In this document: piece after piece, positions 17,120 through 25,731 of the stretch
Layout: every line of letters begins with the position of its first letter
Position numbering within the stretch: position 1 is the first letter of the stretch
Assembly (NCBI GenBank): GCA_018828585.1
Contig: JAHJVW010000096.1
Span: 1 to 34,235, forward strand
Direction: 5' to 3'
DNA from: Bacteroidota bacterium
GTDB taxonomy: Bacteria; Bacteroidota; Bacteroidia; Sphingobacteriales; Sphingobacteriaceae
DNA: 34,235 bases
Position numbers and translations under genes: made by a program
The notes under the pieces: generated by a model
Database searches by the model: none
The model's input: the letters and a program-made list of their open reading frames with translations, nothing else
Told to the model about the DNA's origin: nothing

Positions 17120-19834
17120 ATGAATTATAAAAAGCTTTTCTTTTTCATCATCGCTTCTTTCCTTTTTTTTTCACAGGAAGTTAATGCACAAAACAAAATC
17201 ATCCCTTTAAATACCATTTTAGAAGAAAAATCTAAGTTGTTGCAGCAACACCCTTACGAGAAAGTTTATTTACAATTTGATAAACCTTATTATGCGGTTG
17301 GAGATACGATTTGGTTTAAAAGTTATATCACTACCATCCAACACGTCCCTTCTCCCTTAAGTAAAATTGTTTATGTTGAATTAATTAACTCAAAAGATTC
17401 ACTTATTTCTTCCTTAAAACTCCCCGTTGTCAATAGTGTATCGGCGGGAAGTATTCCTTTAAATTATCCGGATTTTAAAGAGGGAAATTATCATATAAGA
17501 GCTTTTACACTTTGGATGTTAAATGATAACCAAAATTATTTTTTTCAAAAAAATATTTATGTTGGAAATGCGATTGATAAGCAATTGAGCACTTATTTAG
17601 ATTTAAATGGGACCATCACTGACAAAGATTTCAAGATAAATAGCACCTTAACTTTTAAAGATGATAGGCTTAAACCTTTTAGTGATAAAAAAGTAAATTG
17701 GGAAGTAATCACTGATGACGAAAGAGTAGCAAGAGGAAAAGAAACTACGGATGCTAATGGGAAAATTAAAATAGACTTTTCAACATCACAAAAATTTGAT
17801 CTAAACCGAGGAAAACTATTTACCGAACTAGACGCAGGGAATGATAGAATTTTAAAATCGTCATTCCTTTTAAAAGGTCTAATACTTGAAAATGATATTC
17901 AATTCTTTCCAGAAGGAGGTAATTTAATAGCTGGAATAGAAAGTAAAGTTGCATTTAAAGCAATTAACTCTAAAGGTTTAGGAGTAAGTGTGAGCGGGAT
18001 AATAATTGACGAAAGCGGCACTAAGGTAGCTGATTTTAAAGATCAACATTTGGGTATGGGGAAATTGTCTTTTACTCCTGAAGCTGGAAAACAATATAGT
18101 GCAAAAGCAACTTTTGCCAATGGGAAAACTAAAATATTCCAGTTGCCAAAAATCAATAATTCTGGGATCACCTTAACTGCCGTTCATACTGGGAGTGATA
18201 TTTTTTTAAGAATTTTAACTAACAAAGATTATCTAGATAAAAACCCTGAACAAAATTTTTATTTAGTGATTCAAAATGGAGGAACCGTTTATTATGCTGC
18301 TAAAGGAACCTTAAATAGTTTAATCTACAGTGCTAAAATACCAGAAGATAAATTCCCATCTGGTATTTCACAAATTACTTTATTAGCAGAAACGGGCTTG
18401 CCTATAGGTGACAGATTAATTTTCATTCAAAGACCAGACGATATGAAAATTAATGTAAAAACAGATTTACCTACTTATAAAGCTAGGCAAAAAGTCAAAT
18501 TTGACATCAATACATCAAATGGTTTAGATATGACCGAAGGGAATTATTCAATAGCTGTTGTAGATGATAACAGAGTCCCTATAGATGAAAATAATGATCT
18601 TAACATATACAGTAGCACACTTTTAACTGCTGATTTAGTGGGTTATATTGAACAACCTAATTATTATTTTTATCAAGTTAATGATCAAAAAAAATCAGAC
18701 CTAGATGTATTAATGATGACTCAAGGTTATCACCGATATGAATATAAAGATTTAGTTGGCGGTACAATTCCTGCTATAAAGATTTTACCAGAACAAGGAA
18801 TCTCTATCAGTGGAACGATAAGAAAAAGTAATGGAATGCCACTTGAAAAGGGCAATATTTTGTTTCAAATTCCGGATAAGCACTTTAACGCTACTGCAAT
18901 TACTGACCAAAATGGTCGTTTTAAATTTGAAAATTTAATTTTTAAAGACTCTGCTAACGTAGTCATAAATGCTAGAAATAACATCAATTCTAAAGATTTA
19001 AGAATCCAAATTGATGGCGAAGTTTATCCTGCAATTTATCCTAATGTCAATGTACCCGATGAAATTCTTAATCTGGACAGTGCATTAAGTACTTATTTAA
19101 AAAGCAGTAAAATAGAACATAATAGTGCTTTCTATCTTCAGGAAGTGATTGTTAAATCTACAGCTCCTAAAAAGATAAGTCATCAAGATTATAGTGCTTT
19201 AACTGGCTTAAATATGCTTGCTGATAAAGAAGTTTCTGGCGAACAATTATCAGGCTGTAGAGTATTAACAGATTGCTTAAGTGGCTTTGGTTTAACCTTT
19301 AATGATCAAAAACTTTATTTGTCAAGAACTTATAACCAAGGCTTAAAAGTCCCTATAGCCATTTATGTGGGCGAAAATCAGGTTGACCCTCCATACCTTA
19401 GCACTTTAATTACTCAAGATATCGAATCTATTGAAGTATTTAATAATGATGGGGTGAGTGGAATAAATAGAAGAGATGGAACGAGCGGAGTTTTGGTCGT
19501 TAATATGAAAGTACCTCCTAAAGGAATGTCAATGTCTAAAGCTCAATTAAAAGATTTATTTCCTCCTACCAATGTACTTACTTTTAAACCTAAAGGTTAT
19601 GCAGTTGAAAGGCAATTTTATACTCCGAAATATAGTGGCCCAAGAAACACTTTACAACGAGCAGACATTAGATCAACTATTTATTGGAATCCAGAAGTGG
19701 TTACTGATAAAACTGGTAAAGCTGCTTTAGAATTCTTTAACAGTGACAATATAGGCACTTATAGAGTGACTATTGAAGGGATAGATAAAAATGGAAATAT
19801 TGGGCGTACTGTTTACAAGTACAAAGTAAATTAA
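17120..19834 (+). CDS. Large exported MG2/plug-like surface protein
   Basis: The protein has 904 residues with a signal peptide ending in VNAQN (about 1-23). The N-terminal part (about 45-150) matches macroglobulin MG2-type domains (EKVYLQFDKPYYAVGDTIWFKSYI), followed by more beta-rich domains. A carboxypeptidase-regulatory-like segment lies about 560-620 (ISGTIRKSNGMPLEKGNILF). The C-terminal region (about 740-800) resembles a TonB-receptor plug (IYVGENQVDPPYL, DIESIEVFNNDG, GTSGVLVVNMK), but no barrel follows. Family members of this sort are common in Bacteroidetes without a known role; they may work with TonB systems at the outer membrane. It is monocistronic, and an inverted repeat follows the stop. 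Confidence 0.85.
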   Translation: MNYKKLFFFIIASFLFFSQEVNAQNKIIPLNTILEEKSKLLQQHPYEKVYLQFDKPYYAVGDTIWFKSYITTIQHVPSPLSKIVYVELINSKDSLISSLKLPVVNSVSAGSIPLNYPDFKEGNYHIRAFTLWMLNDNQNYFFQKNIYVGNAIDKQLSTYLDLNGTITDKDFKINSTLTFKDDRLKPFSDKKVNWEVITDDERVARGKETTDANGKIKIDFSTSQKFDLNRGKLFTELDAGNDRILKSSFLLKGLILENDIQFFPEGGNLIAGIESKVAFKAINSKGLGVSVSGIIIDESGTKVADFKDQHLGMGKLSFTPEAGKQYSAKATFANGKTKIFQLPKINNSGITLTAVHTGSDIFLRILTNKDYLDKNPEQNFYLVIQNGGTVYYAAKGTLNSLIYSAKIPEDKFPSGISQITLLAETGLPIGDRLIFIQRPDDMKINVKTDLPTYKARQKVKFDINTSNGLDMTEGNYSIAVVDDNRVPIDENNDLNIYSSTLLTADLVGYIEQPNYYFYQVNDQKKSDLDVLMMTQGYHRYEYKDLVGGTIPAIKILPEQGISISGTIRKSNGMPLEKGNILFQIPDKHFNATAITDQNGRFKFENLIFKDSANVVINARNNINSKDLRIQIDGEVYPAIYPNVNVPDEILNLDSALSTYLKSSKIEHNSAFYLQEVIVKSTAPKKISHQDYSALTGLNMLADKEVSGEQLSGCRVLTDCLSGFGLTFNDQKLYLSRTYNQGLKVPIAIYVGENQVDPPYLSTLITQDIESIEVFNNDGVSGINRRDGTSGVLVVNMKVPPKGMSMSKAQLKDLFPPTNVLTFKPKGYAVERQFYTPKYSGPRNTLQRADIRSTIYWNPEVVTDKTGKAALEFFNSDNIGTYRVTIEGIDKNGNIGRTVYKYKVN

Positions 19835-19847
19835 AAAGCTTAGGGCG

Positions 19848-19911
19848 TTTTTATGGATTTAGAATAAAACTTTGTCTACTCTTAAAAGGCACAAAGCATT
19901 AACCATAAAAA
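19848..19911. repeat. Nested inverted repeat after the MG2 gene
   Basis: TTTTTATGG (19848-19856) and CCATAAAAA (19903-19911) are inverted copies. Inside them CTTTGT and ACAAAG also pair. The region lies between the convergent MG2 and flavin reductase genes and may act as a two-way transcription stop. The loop is long and there is no clean U-tract on either strand. Confidence 0.45.
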
Positions 19912-19954
19912 GCTAGCTTCTGAAATCAACTATTCGGCAAAAAAGAGTTAATCA

Positions 19955-20857
19955 TTAAAAAAAATCGATGAGCAAAGTCTTCCAAGCCTCTTCTACTTTT
20001 CTTTCGGATAAAAACTCAGCCGCTTTTAAGTGCAGTTGCGTGGAACGTGTTTTGGCATCGCCAATGGTAGCATCTAATAAATCTTTAATTTCTGGCTCCA
20101 ACTCAAATAGCTTAACCTCATCTTCATCGGGTAGTTTTTCAACATTTCCTAATTGTCCTAAATGATTCCCAGTAAGAATATTTGAATTTCTGATATCTTC
20201 ATGTAATGCATCTACACCAATACCTAATTTAGCTAAGGGTTTTGCAACTTCAAACAAGCTTTCTGCTGTCACGCGGCTGTACCAATTTCCGCCTAACCTA
20301 GCCACAAAATCCATTTTAAATGGATCTATTTTTCCATGATCGTCTAAAATAGACTCCTGTAAATGAATCATTTTTACTTCTGCAATTACCAAATTTCCAG
20401 CGCCTCCTTCTTTTCCTAAAGCAATCACATCGTTCACCACGCACTCAAATTGAACGGGTGCTTCCTTTACTCTTGGTGGTTTTATGGTTTCTGAATCTAT
20501 CGGCGTGAAGCCTGCTTTATAAAATTCATTTATCCCTTTTGGATACTCTGTACTTGCAAGCGACATTTGTTCGACCATATTGTAGTTCACAATATTGATC
20601 ACGACTTCTGGGACTTCTAAAACATTCTCTAAAGTATGTTTTGTAGTATTGTCTCGTCCTCTTCGCGAAGGTGAAAAGACACAAATCGGAGGGTTAGCTC
20701 CCATCATGTTGAAATAGCTAAAAGGGCTTAGATTTATATTCCCTTCTTTATCTACGGTTGAGGCAAAACAAATGGGCCTTGGCGCAATTGCGGAACTTAA
20801 TAATTGATAAATTTCTGGCTTGGTTAAATCGGATATTTTAAGCGATAACATTGACAT
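19955..20857 (-). CDS. Flavin reductase-like FMN-binding protein
   Basis: The protein has 300 residues. The first 200 residues form a flavin reductase-like split-barrel domain (ISSAIAPRPICFASTVDKEGNINLSPFSYFN and the FSPSRRG segment near 60). The remaining 100 residues form a helical C-terminal extension. These proteins bind FMN; the activity in this locus is unknown. The gene overlaps the end of the fumarylacetoacetate hydrolase gene by 20 bases, so it is translated from the same transcript and may belong to aromatic amino acid breakdown. An ATG six bases downstream (20851) is an alternative start. Confidence 0.88.
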   Translation of the reverse strand: MSMLSLKISDLTKPEIYQLLSSAIAPRPICFASTVDKEGNINLSPFSYFNMMGANPPICVFSPSRRGRDNTTKHTLENVLEVPEVVINIVNYNMVEQMSLASTEYPKGINEFYKAGFTPIDSETIKPPRVKEAPVQFECVVNDVIALGKEGGAGNLVIAEVKMIHLQESILDDHGKIDPFKMDFVARLGGNWYSRVTAESLFEVAKPLAKLGIGVDALHEDIRNSNILTGNHLGQLGNVEKLPDEDEVKLFELEPEIKDLLDATIGDAKTRSTQLHLKAAEFLSERKVEEAWKTLLIDFF

Positions 20858-21851
20858 TTTTTTTGTTGGATAAAATAGAGAAATCCGAATCTTCTCGAAC
20901 TACAAAGTTACTTAATCTGCCTAATCCCGAAATTTCCATTTTAATTTCATCTCCATCTTGTAACCATTGCGTTTGATAGTTAGGATCATTCAACAATCCT
21001 GTTCCATTCAATTCTAAAAAACAACCTGTACCTACCGTTCCAGAGCCAATGACATCACCCGGTAAAACATCTGTACCATAAGCACAACGTTCAATAATTT
21101 CGGCGAAAGTCCAATCCATACTTTTCATATTTCCACTCGAAACCAATCGACCGTTTACCCAGCATTTCATCTCTAAAGCGTAAGATTTACCTATATGGTC
21201 TTCTTTAGTAGGAACTTCAAATGTTGCTAATTCATCAGGTGTAACCAACCACGGACCAATTACTGTAGAGAAATCCTTTCCTTTAGCAGGTCCTAAGTTG
21301 AGCTTCATTTCTTCCATTTGTAAAACTCGGGCACTCATATCATTCATGATCATGAAACCAGCAATGTATTCATCTGCATCAGCAGCTTTGATATTTCTTC
21401 CTTTTTTATTAAGAACAACCGCAACTTCTAACTCAAAATCTAATTTCTCGAAATGATCAGGCATACATTTAATTTCTCCCGAACCTTGAACAGCATTATG
21501 ATTTCCAAAATAAAAAATTGGATATTGGTCAAACTCTGGAATCATCTGTGCTCCTCTATTTCTTCTGGCTGTTTCCACATGCTGTCTAAAGGCATAAGCA
21601 TCTCTTAAAGAGGTTGGGTGTGGAACAGGGGCCAATAATTCAAAAAATAATTCTTCTTTCCCTTCTGCGTTCCCTGATTTTAAATCCTTGTAAACACGAT
21701 GCGCAGCTTCCATCAAAGCGTCGCCTCCCCATAAAAAATCATTCATATTATCCGGAATCACATGATTCAACGAATTGAGATTATAAATATGTCCGTTAAA
21801 AAAAACACCTAAATGTTCTCTTTCTTCGGTTTTATAGGATACCAGCTTCAT
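20838..21851 (-). CDS. fahA: Fumarylacetoacetate hydrolase family protein
   Basis: The protein has 337 residues. It hydrolyses the C-C bond of fumarylacetoacetate to fumarate and acetoacetate, the last step of tyrosine degradation. The C-terminal FAH fold is seen with the metal-binding acidic residues in KLDFELEVAVVL, the loop MNDMSARVLQ, and the GPAKGKDFSTVIGPWLVTPDEL and GTVGTGCFLE segments. Placement beside hmgA and hppD makes the assignment stronger than for an isolated FAH-fold protein. An exact -7 box lies about 65 bases upstream. Confidence 0.93.
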   Translation of the reverse strand: MKLVSYKTEEREHLGVFFNGHIYNLNSLNHVIPDNMNDFLWGGDALMEAAHRVYKDLKSGNAEGKEELFFELLAPVPHPTSLRDAYAFRQHVETARRNRGAQMIPEFDQYPIFYFGNHNAVQGSGEIKCMPDHFEKLDFELEVAVVLNKKGRNIKAADADEYIAGFMIMNDMSARVLQMEEMKLNLGPAKGKDFSTVIGPWLVTPDELATFEVPTKEDHIGKSYALEMKCWVNGRLVSSGNMKSMDWTFAEIIERCAYGTDVLPGDVIGSGTVGTGCFLELNGTGLLNDPNYQTQWLQDGDEIKMEISGLGRLSNFVVREDSDFSILSNKKNVNVIA

Positions 21852-21915
21852 ATGACTTCTATTAAGAGTTAAAGAAATATTTGTATTAATTACAATTGGT
21901 TTGCACTGTGGTTTT

Positions 21916-21945
21916 CAAAAATAGCAATTGATTTATAAAAGACAA
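21916..21945 (-). promoter_or_regulatory. Promoter of the fahA operon
   Basis: Read on the minus strand: TTG (21945-21943), 19 bases, then TATTTTTG (21923-21916), an exact TAnnTTTG. The predicted leader is about 60 bases. Confidence 0.6.
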
Positions 21946-21993
21946 TTGTTTATTTATTTTTATGATTCCCGAGCTCAAATTTGTATATTCGCA

Positions 21994-22116
21994 ATGAACC
22001 AAAAAATTAAATCATTGCAAAACTTACAGCATCTTAGATTAATTTCTTCGGGAGTACTTGCTAAATTCCGCTCTGCAATGGTGGCAAAAATTGTTTTTGC
22101 ACAATATTCCATCTAA
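21994..22116 (+). CDS. Possible 40-residue small protein or leader peptide upstream of hmgA
   Basis: An ATG at 21994 opens a 40-codon frame encoding a basic peptide (MNQKIKSLQNLQHLRLISSG, then 20 more residues). A promoter-like TATATTCG (21984-21991, one mismatch to TAnnTTTG) ends two bases before the ATG, the same arrangement seen for the GNAT and cbs genes. It contains no run of Tyr or Phe codons to suggest attenuation. The rest of the 345-base spacer between fahA and hmgA holds the fahA promoter and a 10-bp direct repeat. It may be spurious. Confidence 0.25.
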   Translation: MNQKIKSLQNLQHLRLISSGVLAKFRSAMVAKIVFAQYSI

Positions 22117-22123
22117 TTCTCAC

Positions 22124-22153
22124 ATTGATTACATTCGTTATCAATTGATTACA
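22124..22153 (+). promoter_or_regulatory. Direct repeat upstream of hmgA, possible regulator site
   Basis: ATTGATTACA occurs twice (22124-22133 and 22144-22153) with exactly 20 bases from start to start, two helical turns, so both face the same side of the DNA. It lies 44-73 bases before the hmgA ATG. A related sequence, ATTAATTACA, is near 21884 on the fahA side. Confidence 0.35.
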
Positions 22154-22196
22154 ACCTTTTTCTAATTAAATCGTTAATCTTTAAAACCGATTTATC

Positions 22197-23357
22197 ATGC
22201 CATTTTATTATAAACTAGGAGTAACTCCTCCTAAACGACATACTCAATTTCGCAAACCCGACGGAACGCTTTACGCGGAAGAACTCGTATCAACTGAAGG
22301 TTTTTCTAGTAATTACTCTCTTGTATATCATTGTTATGCTCCTACTATAGTGAAAGAGTTGGGCGAGCCTTATTCTGTTGAACCTAAAATTGCCCGAGAA
22401 AAGCATTTAAAACATACCAGCTTAATTGGTTTTAAAATTAAGCCTGAGGACGATTACCTGAAAAGTAGAAAGCCTGTTTTGGTGAATAGCGATCTTCATA
22501 TTTCTTTGGCTGCGCCGAGAAAATCTATGACGGATTATTTCTATAAAAACACTATGGCTGATGAAATGATTTTCATCCATGAAGGCTCTGGCGTTTTAAA
22601 AACGGGTTATGGAAACATCAACTTTGAATATGGAGATTACTTGATTGTGCCCCGAGGAGTGATTTACCAAATTCATTTTAATGATGAGAAAAACAGATTA
22701 TTTATTGTAGAAAGCTTTAGTCCCATTAAAGCGCCAAAGCGTTACAGAAATGAAAATGGTCAGCTTTTAGAGCATTCACCTTATTGTGAAAGAGATATTA
22801 AAACTCCCGAAAATCTAGAAACACATGATCAAAAAGGAGATTTTAAAATCCTGATTAAAAAGCAAGGATTAATTTACCCATACATCTATGGCACTCACCC
22901 ATTTGATTTTGTAGGTTGGGATGGTTTCCATTATCCATGGGGATTTTCTATCCATAATTTCGAACCTATTACAGGCCGCTTACATCAACCACCTCCAGTA
23001 CATCAAACTTTTGAAGCTCACAATTTTGTGGTCTGCTCATTTGTTCCAAGGAAATACGATTATCATCCATTATCTATTCCAGCACCTTATAATCACTCCA
23101 ATGTTGACTCTGATGAGGTTTTATATTATGTTGATGGTGATTTTATGAGCCGTAAATCAGTAGAAAGAGGACAAATCACCTTACACCCTGGCGGAATTCC
23201 TCATGGACCACACCCAGGAACAGTAGAAAAATCTATCGGTAAAGAAAGTACAGAAGAATTAGCGGTAATGATTGATCCTTTCCGTCCTTTAATGCTAACT
23301 GAAGATGCTTTAGAAATTGAAGACCCAAATTATTATAAGAGTTGGATGACGGAGTAG
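22197..23357 (+). CDS. hmgA: Homogentisate 1,2-dioxygenase
   Basis: The protein has 386 residues. It opens the ring of homogentisate to maleylacetoacetate using Fe(II). The cupin-type C-terminal half has candidate iron ligands in PYNHSNVDSDE (His and Glu) and TLHPGGIPHGPHPG (His), aligned by eye with the known H-E-H set. It is shorter than the eukaryotic enzyme (about 445) but matches the bacterial short form in length. The gene is divergent from fahA and followed after 126 bases by hppD; that gap is filled with short tandem repeats. The pathway step after this one (maleylacetoacetate isomerase) is not encoded here. Confidence 0.93.
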   Translation: MPFYYKLGVTPPKRHTQFRKPDGTLYAEELVSTEGFSSNYSLVYHCYAPTIVKELGEPYSVEPKIAREKHLKHTSLIGFKIKPEDDYLKSRKPVLVNSDLHISLAAPRKSMTDYFYKNTMADEMIFIHEGSGVLKTGYGNINFEYGDYLIVPRGVIYQIHFNDEKNRLFIVESFSPIKAPKRYRNENGQLLEHSPYCERDIKTPENLETHDQKGDFKILIKKQGLIYPYIYGTHPFDFVGWDGFHYPWGFSIHNFEPITGRLHQPPPVHQTFEAHNFVVCSFVPRKYDYHPLSIPAPYNHSNVDSDEVLYYVDGDFMSRKSVERGQITLHPGGIPHGPHPGTVEKSIGKESTEELAVMIDPFRPLMLTEDALEIEDPNYYKSWMTE

Positions 23358-23361
23358 TTGT

Positions 23362-23464
23362 GAGAAGTGAGTATTGAGAAGTGAGACATAAGAAACAAGA
23401 TTTAAGAAACAAGATTTAAAATTATTACAAATTAAACATCGGTCCCCCGTCTTCGGACATCGGA
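23362..23464. repeat. Intergenic tandem repeat patch between hmgA and hppD
   Basis: GAGAAGTGAG is present twice at a 14-base period (23362 and 23376). TAAGAAACAAGATT is repeated head-to-tail twice, also at 14 bases (23389 and 23403). ACATCGG occurs at 23436 and 23457. A similar purine-rich patch lies after mreB at 29738-29797. Confidence 0.8.
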
Positions 23465-23483
23465 CTTATTAAAACAAATAAAC

Positions 23484-24611
23484 ATGTCAGAAACATTAGA
23501 ACATAAAGAAATATTAAAAACGGCAGATTTCCTTCCTATCAACGGAACAGATTATGTAGAATTCTACGTGGGAAACGCAAAACAAGCAGCTCATTTCTAT
23601 AAAACTGCTTTTGGTTTTCAAAGCGTGGCTTACGCCGGACCAGAAACTGGTGTGAAAGAGACTGCTTCCTATATGATTCAGCAAGGAAAAATACGTTTTG
23701 TATTAACCTCTGCTATACGCTCTAATCACCCGGTGGCACATCATGTTTTAAAACATGGCGATGGTGTTAAAGTTTTGGCACTTTGGGTGGATGACGCTTA
23801 CAAAGCACATGAAGAAACTGTAAAAAGAGGAGCTCAATCTTATTTAGAGCCAGAAACTTTAAGTGATGAGCATGGAGAAATCAAAAGAAGTGGAATTTAT
23901 ACTTATGGAGAAACTATTCACATTTTCATAGAGCGGAAAAATTATAAGGGTTTATTTTTACCTGGTTTCGAACCTTATACTTCGGAATATAATCCAGAAG
24001 ATATGGGTTTACTTTATGTTGATCATTGTGTTGGTAATGTGGGCTGGCACCAAATGAATAAATGGGTGAAGTTTTATGAAGATACCATGGGCTTCAAAAA
24101 CATCCTGACTTTTGATGATAAAGCGATCTCAACAGAATATTCGGCTTTAATGAGTAAGGTGATGAGTAATGGAAATGGTTATGTGAAATTTCCTATTAAC
24201 GAACCTGCAGAAGGAAAGAGAAAATCGCAGATTGAAGAATATTTAGACTTTTACGAAGGTGAGGGCGTTCAACATGTAGCCATTGCAACAGCAGATATTA
24301 TATCAACCGTAAAGAAACTAAAAGCCAAAGGAATTGAGTTTTTAAATACACCAGAAACTTATTATGATGATTTATTAGAACGTGTGGGCGAAATTGATGA
24401 AGACATTGCACCGCTTAAAGAGTTGAAGATTTTGGTAGACAGAGATGAAGAAGGTTATTTACTGCAAATTTTCACTAAGCCTTTGCAAGATCGTCCAACA
24501 GTTTTTTTTGAAATCATTCAGAGAAAAGGAGCACAATCTTTTGGAGCAGGTAATTTCAAAGCTTTATTTGAAGCAATAGAAAGAGAACAAGAATTGAGAG
24601 GAAATTTATAA
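23484..24611 (+). CDS. hppD: 4-hydroxyphenylpyruvate dioxygenase
   Basis: The protein has 375 residues. It converts 4-hydroxyphenylpyruvate to homogentisate with Fe(II) and O2, feeding HmgA. Both vicinal-oxygen-chelate domains are visible. Expected iron ligands are in VDHCVGNV (His, about 180), EGVQHVAIAT (His) and FFEIIQRKG (Glu, near 345), and the C-terminal GAGNFKALFEAIEREQ closes the active site. It is preceded by hmgA in the same orientation and followed by a very strong terminator, so hmgA-hppD form one unit. Confidence 0.96.
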   Translation: MSETLEHKEILKTADFLPINGTDYVEFYVGNAKQAAHFYKTAFGFQSVAYAGPETGVKETASYMIQQGKIRFVLTSAIRSNHPVAHHVLKHGDGVKVLALWVDDAYKAHEETVKRGAQSYLEPETLSDEHGEIKRSGIYTYGETIHIFIERKNYKGLFLPGFEPYTSEYNPEDMGLLYVDHCVGNVGWHQMNKWVKFYEDTMGFKNILTFDDKAISTEYSALMSKVMSNGNGYVKFPINEPAEGKRKSQIEEYLDFYEGEGVQHVAIATADIISTVKKLKAKGIEFLNTPETYYDDLLERVGEIDEDIAPLKELKILVDRDEEGYLLQIFTKPLQDRPTVFFEIIQRKGAQSFGAGNFKALFEAIEREQELRGNL

Positions 24612-24680
24612 GGCTTGTATCAGTTTTCAAACTGAATCCGTAAGGCTTAATATTATCTTTTTAGTTTTTGATAAATTTTA

Positions 24681-24721
24681 AAAAAGGCTGCTGTTTTCCT
24701 CCAAAACAGCAGCCTTTTTTT
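24681..24721 (+). terminator. Strong terminator after hppD
   Basis: A perfect 17-bp stem (24681-24697 with 24703-24719, core GGCTGCTG/CAGCAGCC) with a five-base loop ends in a T run. The promoter of the next gene starts within a few bases. Confidence 0.97.
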
Positions 24722-24729
24722 GATATTTG
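24722..24729 (+). promoter_or_regulatory. -7 box of the GNAT gene, directly upstream of the ATG
   Basis: GATATTTG resembles TAnnTTTG with one mismatch and ends four bases before the ATG at 24734. The mRNA would be leaderless or nearly so. The -33 region would fall inside the hppD terminator. Confidence 0.4.
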
Positions 24730-24733
24730 CGCT

Positions 24734-25267
24734 ATGGAGTCTAACATCAAATTTTCCTTAGTCAACCAACACCAAGTTCATCAACTGCAAAAATTATCTA
24801 AAGAAACTTTTACCGAAGCTTTTGCAAAAGATAATACTGTTGAAAACTTAAACGATTATTTAAAATCGGCTTTTAGTGTTGAGTCTTTGATAGCTCAAAT
24901 CAATAATCCTAATTCTGAACTCTATTTCATTGAATCTGATGGAGAAATAGCTGGTTACTTCAAAATCAATACTGGCGAAAGCCAAACAGAAATTAAAGGT
25001 GGGGATGGATTAGAGTTAGAACGAATTTATATTTATCAAAAACATCAAAGCAAAGGTTTAGGAGCTATTGTCTTAAACGAAGTTAAAATGAGAGCCATCC
25101 AAAAAGATAAAATATATATCTGGTTGGGTGTTTGGGAACATAATATAAAGGCCATCAAATTCTATCAGAAACAAGGATTTGAAAAATTTGATGAACATGT
25201 TTATCCCATTGGTGATGACCCACAAACAGATTGGATGATGAAACTTGTAATTTCAACTATTTATTAA
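24734..25267 (+). CDS. GNAT family N-acetyltransferase
   Basis: The protein has 177 residues. GCN5-type acetyl-CoA-dependent N-acetyltransferase. Motif A is seen in LELERIYIYQKHQSKGLGAIVLNEV (Q/RxxGxG/A as QSKGLG, about 122-127), followed by WLGVWEHNIKAIKFYQKQGF, the usual motif B. The acceptor is unknown. A longer frame begins at a TTG at 24668 but runs through the hppD terminator, so the ATG at 24734 is the real start. The cytochrome gene follows after 29 bases, so the two may be cotranscribed. Confidence 0.92.
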   Translation: MESNIKFSLVNQHQVHQLQKLSKETFTEAFAKDNTVENLNDYLKSAFSVESLIAQINNPNSELYFIESDGEIAGYFKINTGESQTEIKGGDGLELERIYIYQKHQSKGLGAIVLNEVKMRAIQKDKIYIWLGVWEHNIKAIKFYQKQGFEKFDEHVYPIGDDPQTDWMMKLVISTIY

Positions 25268-25296
25268 TTACATTTAAATCATCAATCTCAATAAAA

Positions 25297-25731
25297 ATGA
25301 AACCATTCTTAAAATCATTTTTCGTCGTTGTAGGTATTACCGCAATGATTAGCCTTGCGGCAACCGTTCCTTCATCAACTCAAAAGCCTGGTGATGAGCA
25401 TAAAGCAAAAAATCTTAAAGTTTTACCAAAAGATATTTCGCATCATGATTTAGACAGTATTATGGACAATTATAAAGCTGCTTTAGGTGTAAAATGTGAC
25501 TATTGCCATGCTCGTTCAAAGGAAGATCCTAAAAAATTGGATTTTGCCAGCGATGAAAAGGAATATAAATTGATTGCTCGTGATATGATGAAAATGACGG
25601 ATAAGCTCAATAAAAAATATTTTAAAGAGCATGAAGGTAACGACAATATCGCTGCGATTCAATGTATGACTTGCCATAGAGGAAACGAAAAACCAGAGTT
25701 TCAATTGAGACCTCCAAGAACAAGAAACTAA
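25297..25731 (+). CDS. Small c-type cytochrome, reaction-centre cytochrome-like
   Basis: The protein has 144 residues with a signal peptide (about 1-22), so it is exported and heme is attached in the periplasm. Two CxxCH heme motifs are present (CDYCH, about 67-71; CMTCH, about 124-128), with a Met/Lys-rich helical stretch between. The pattern resembles the reaction-centre cytochrome c subunit-like family found in non-photosynthetic Bacteroidetes. Its role is probably electron transfer, but the partner is unknown. A longer frame starting at 25231 would overlap the GNAT gene; the ATG at 25297 gives a clean signal peptide. The next gene begins right after the stop. Confidence 0.9.
   Translation: MKPFLKSFFVVVGITAMISLAATVPSSTQKPGDEHKAKNLKVLPKDISHHDLDSIMDNYKAALGVKCDYCHARSKEDPKKLDFASDEKEYKLIARDMMKMTDKLNKKYFKEHEGNDNIAAIQCMTCHRGNEKPEFQLRPPRTRN

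Noticed and set aside
22084-22100. GCAAAAA/TTTTTGC inverted repeat upstream of hmgA as a terminator.
   Set aside because: The loop is only three bases and no U-tract follows; it may be chance in AT-rich DNA.
24668-24733. A 22-codon extension of the GNAT gene from a TTG.
   Set aside because: It is encoded by the hppD terminator hairpin, so it would be transcribed poorly and not conserved.
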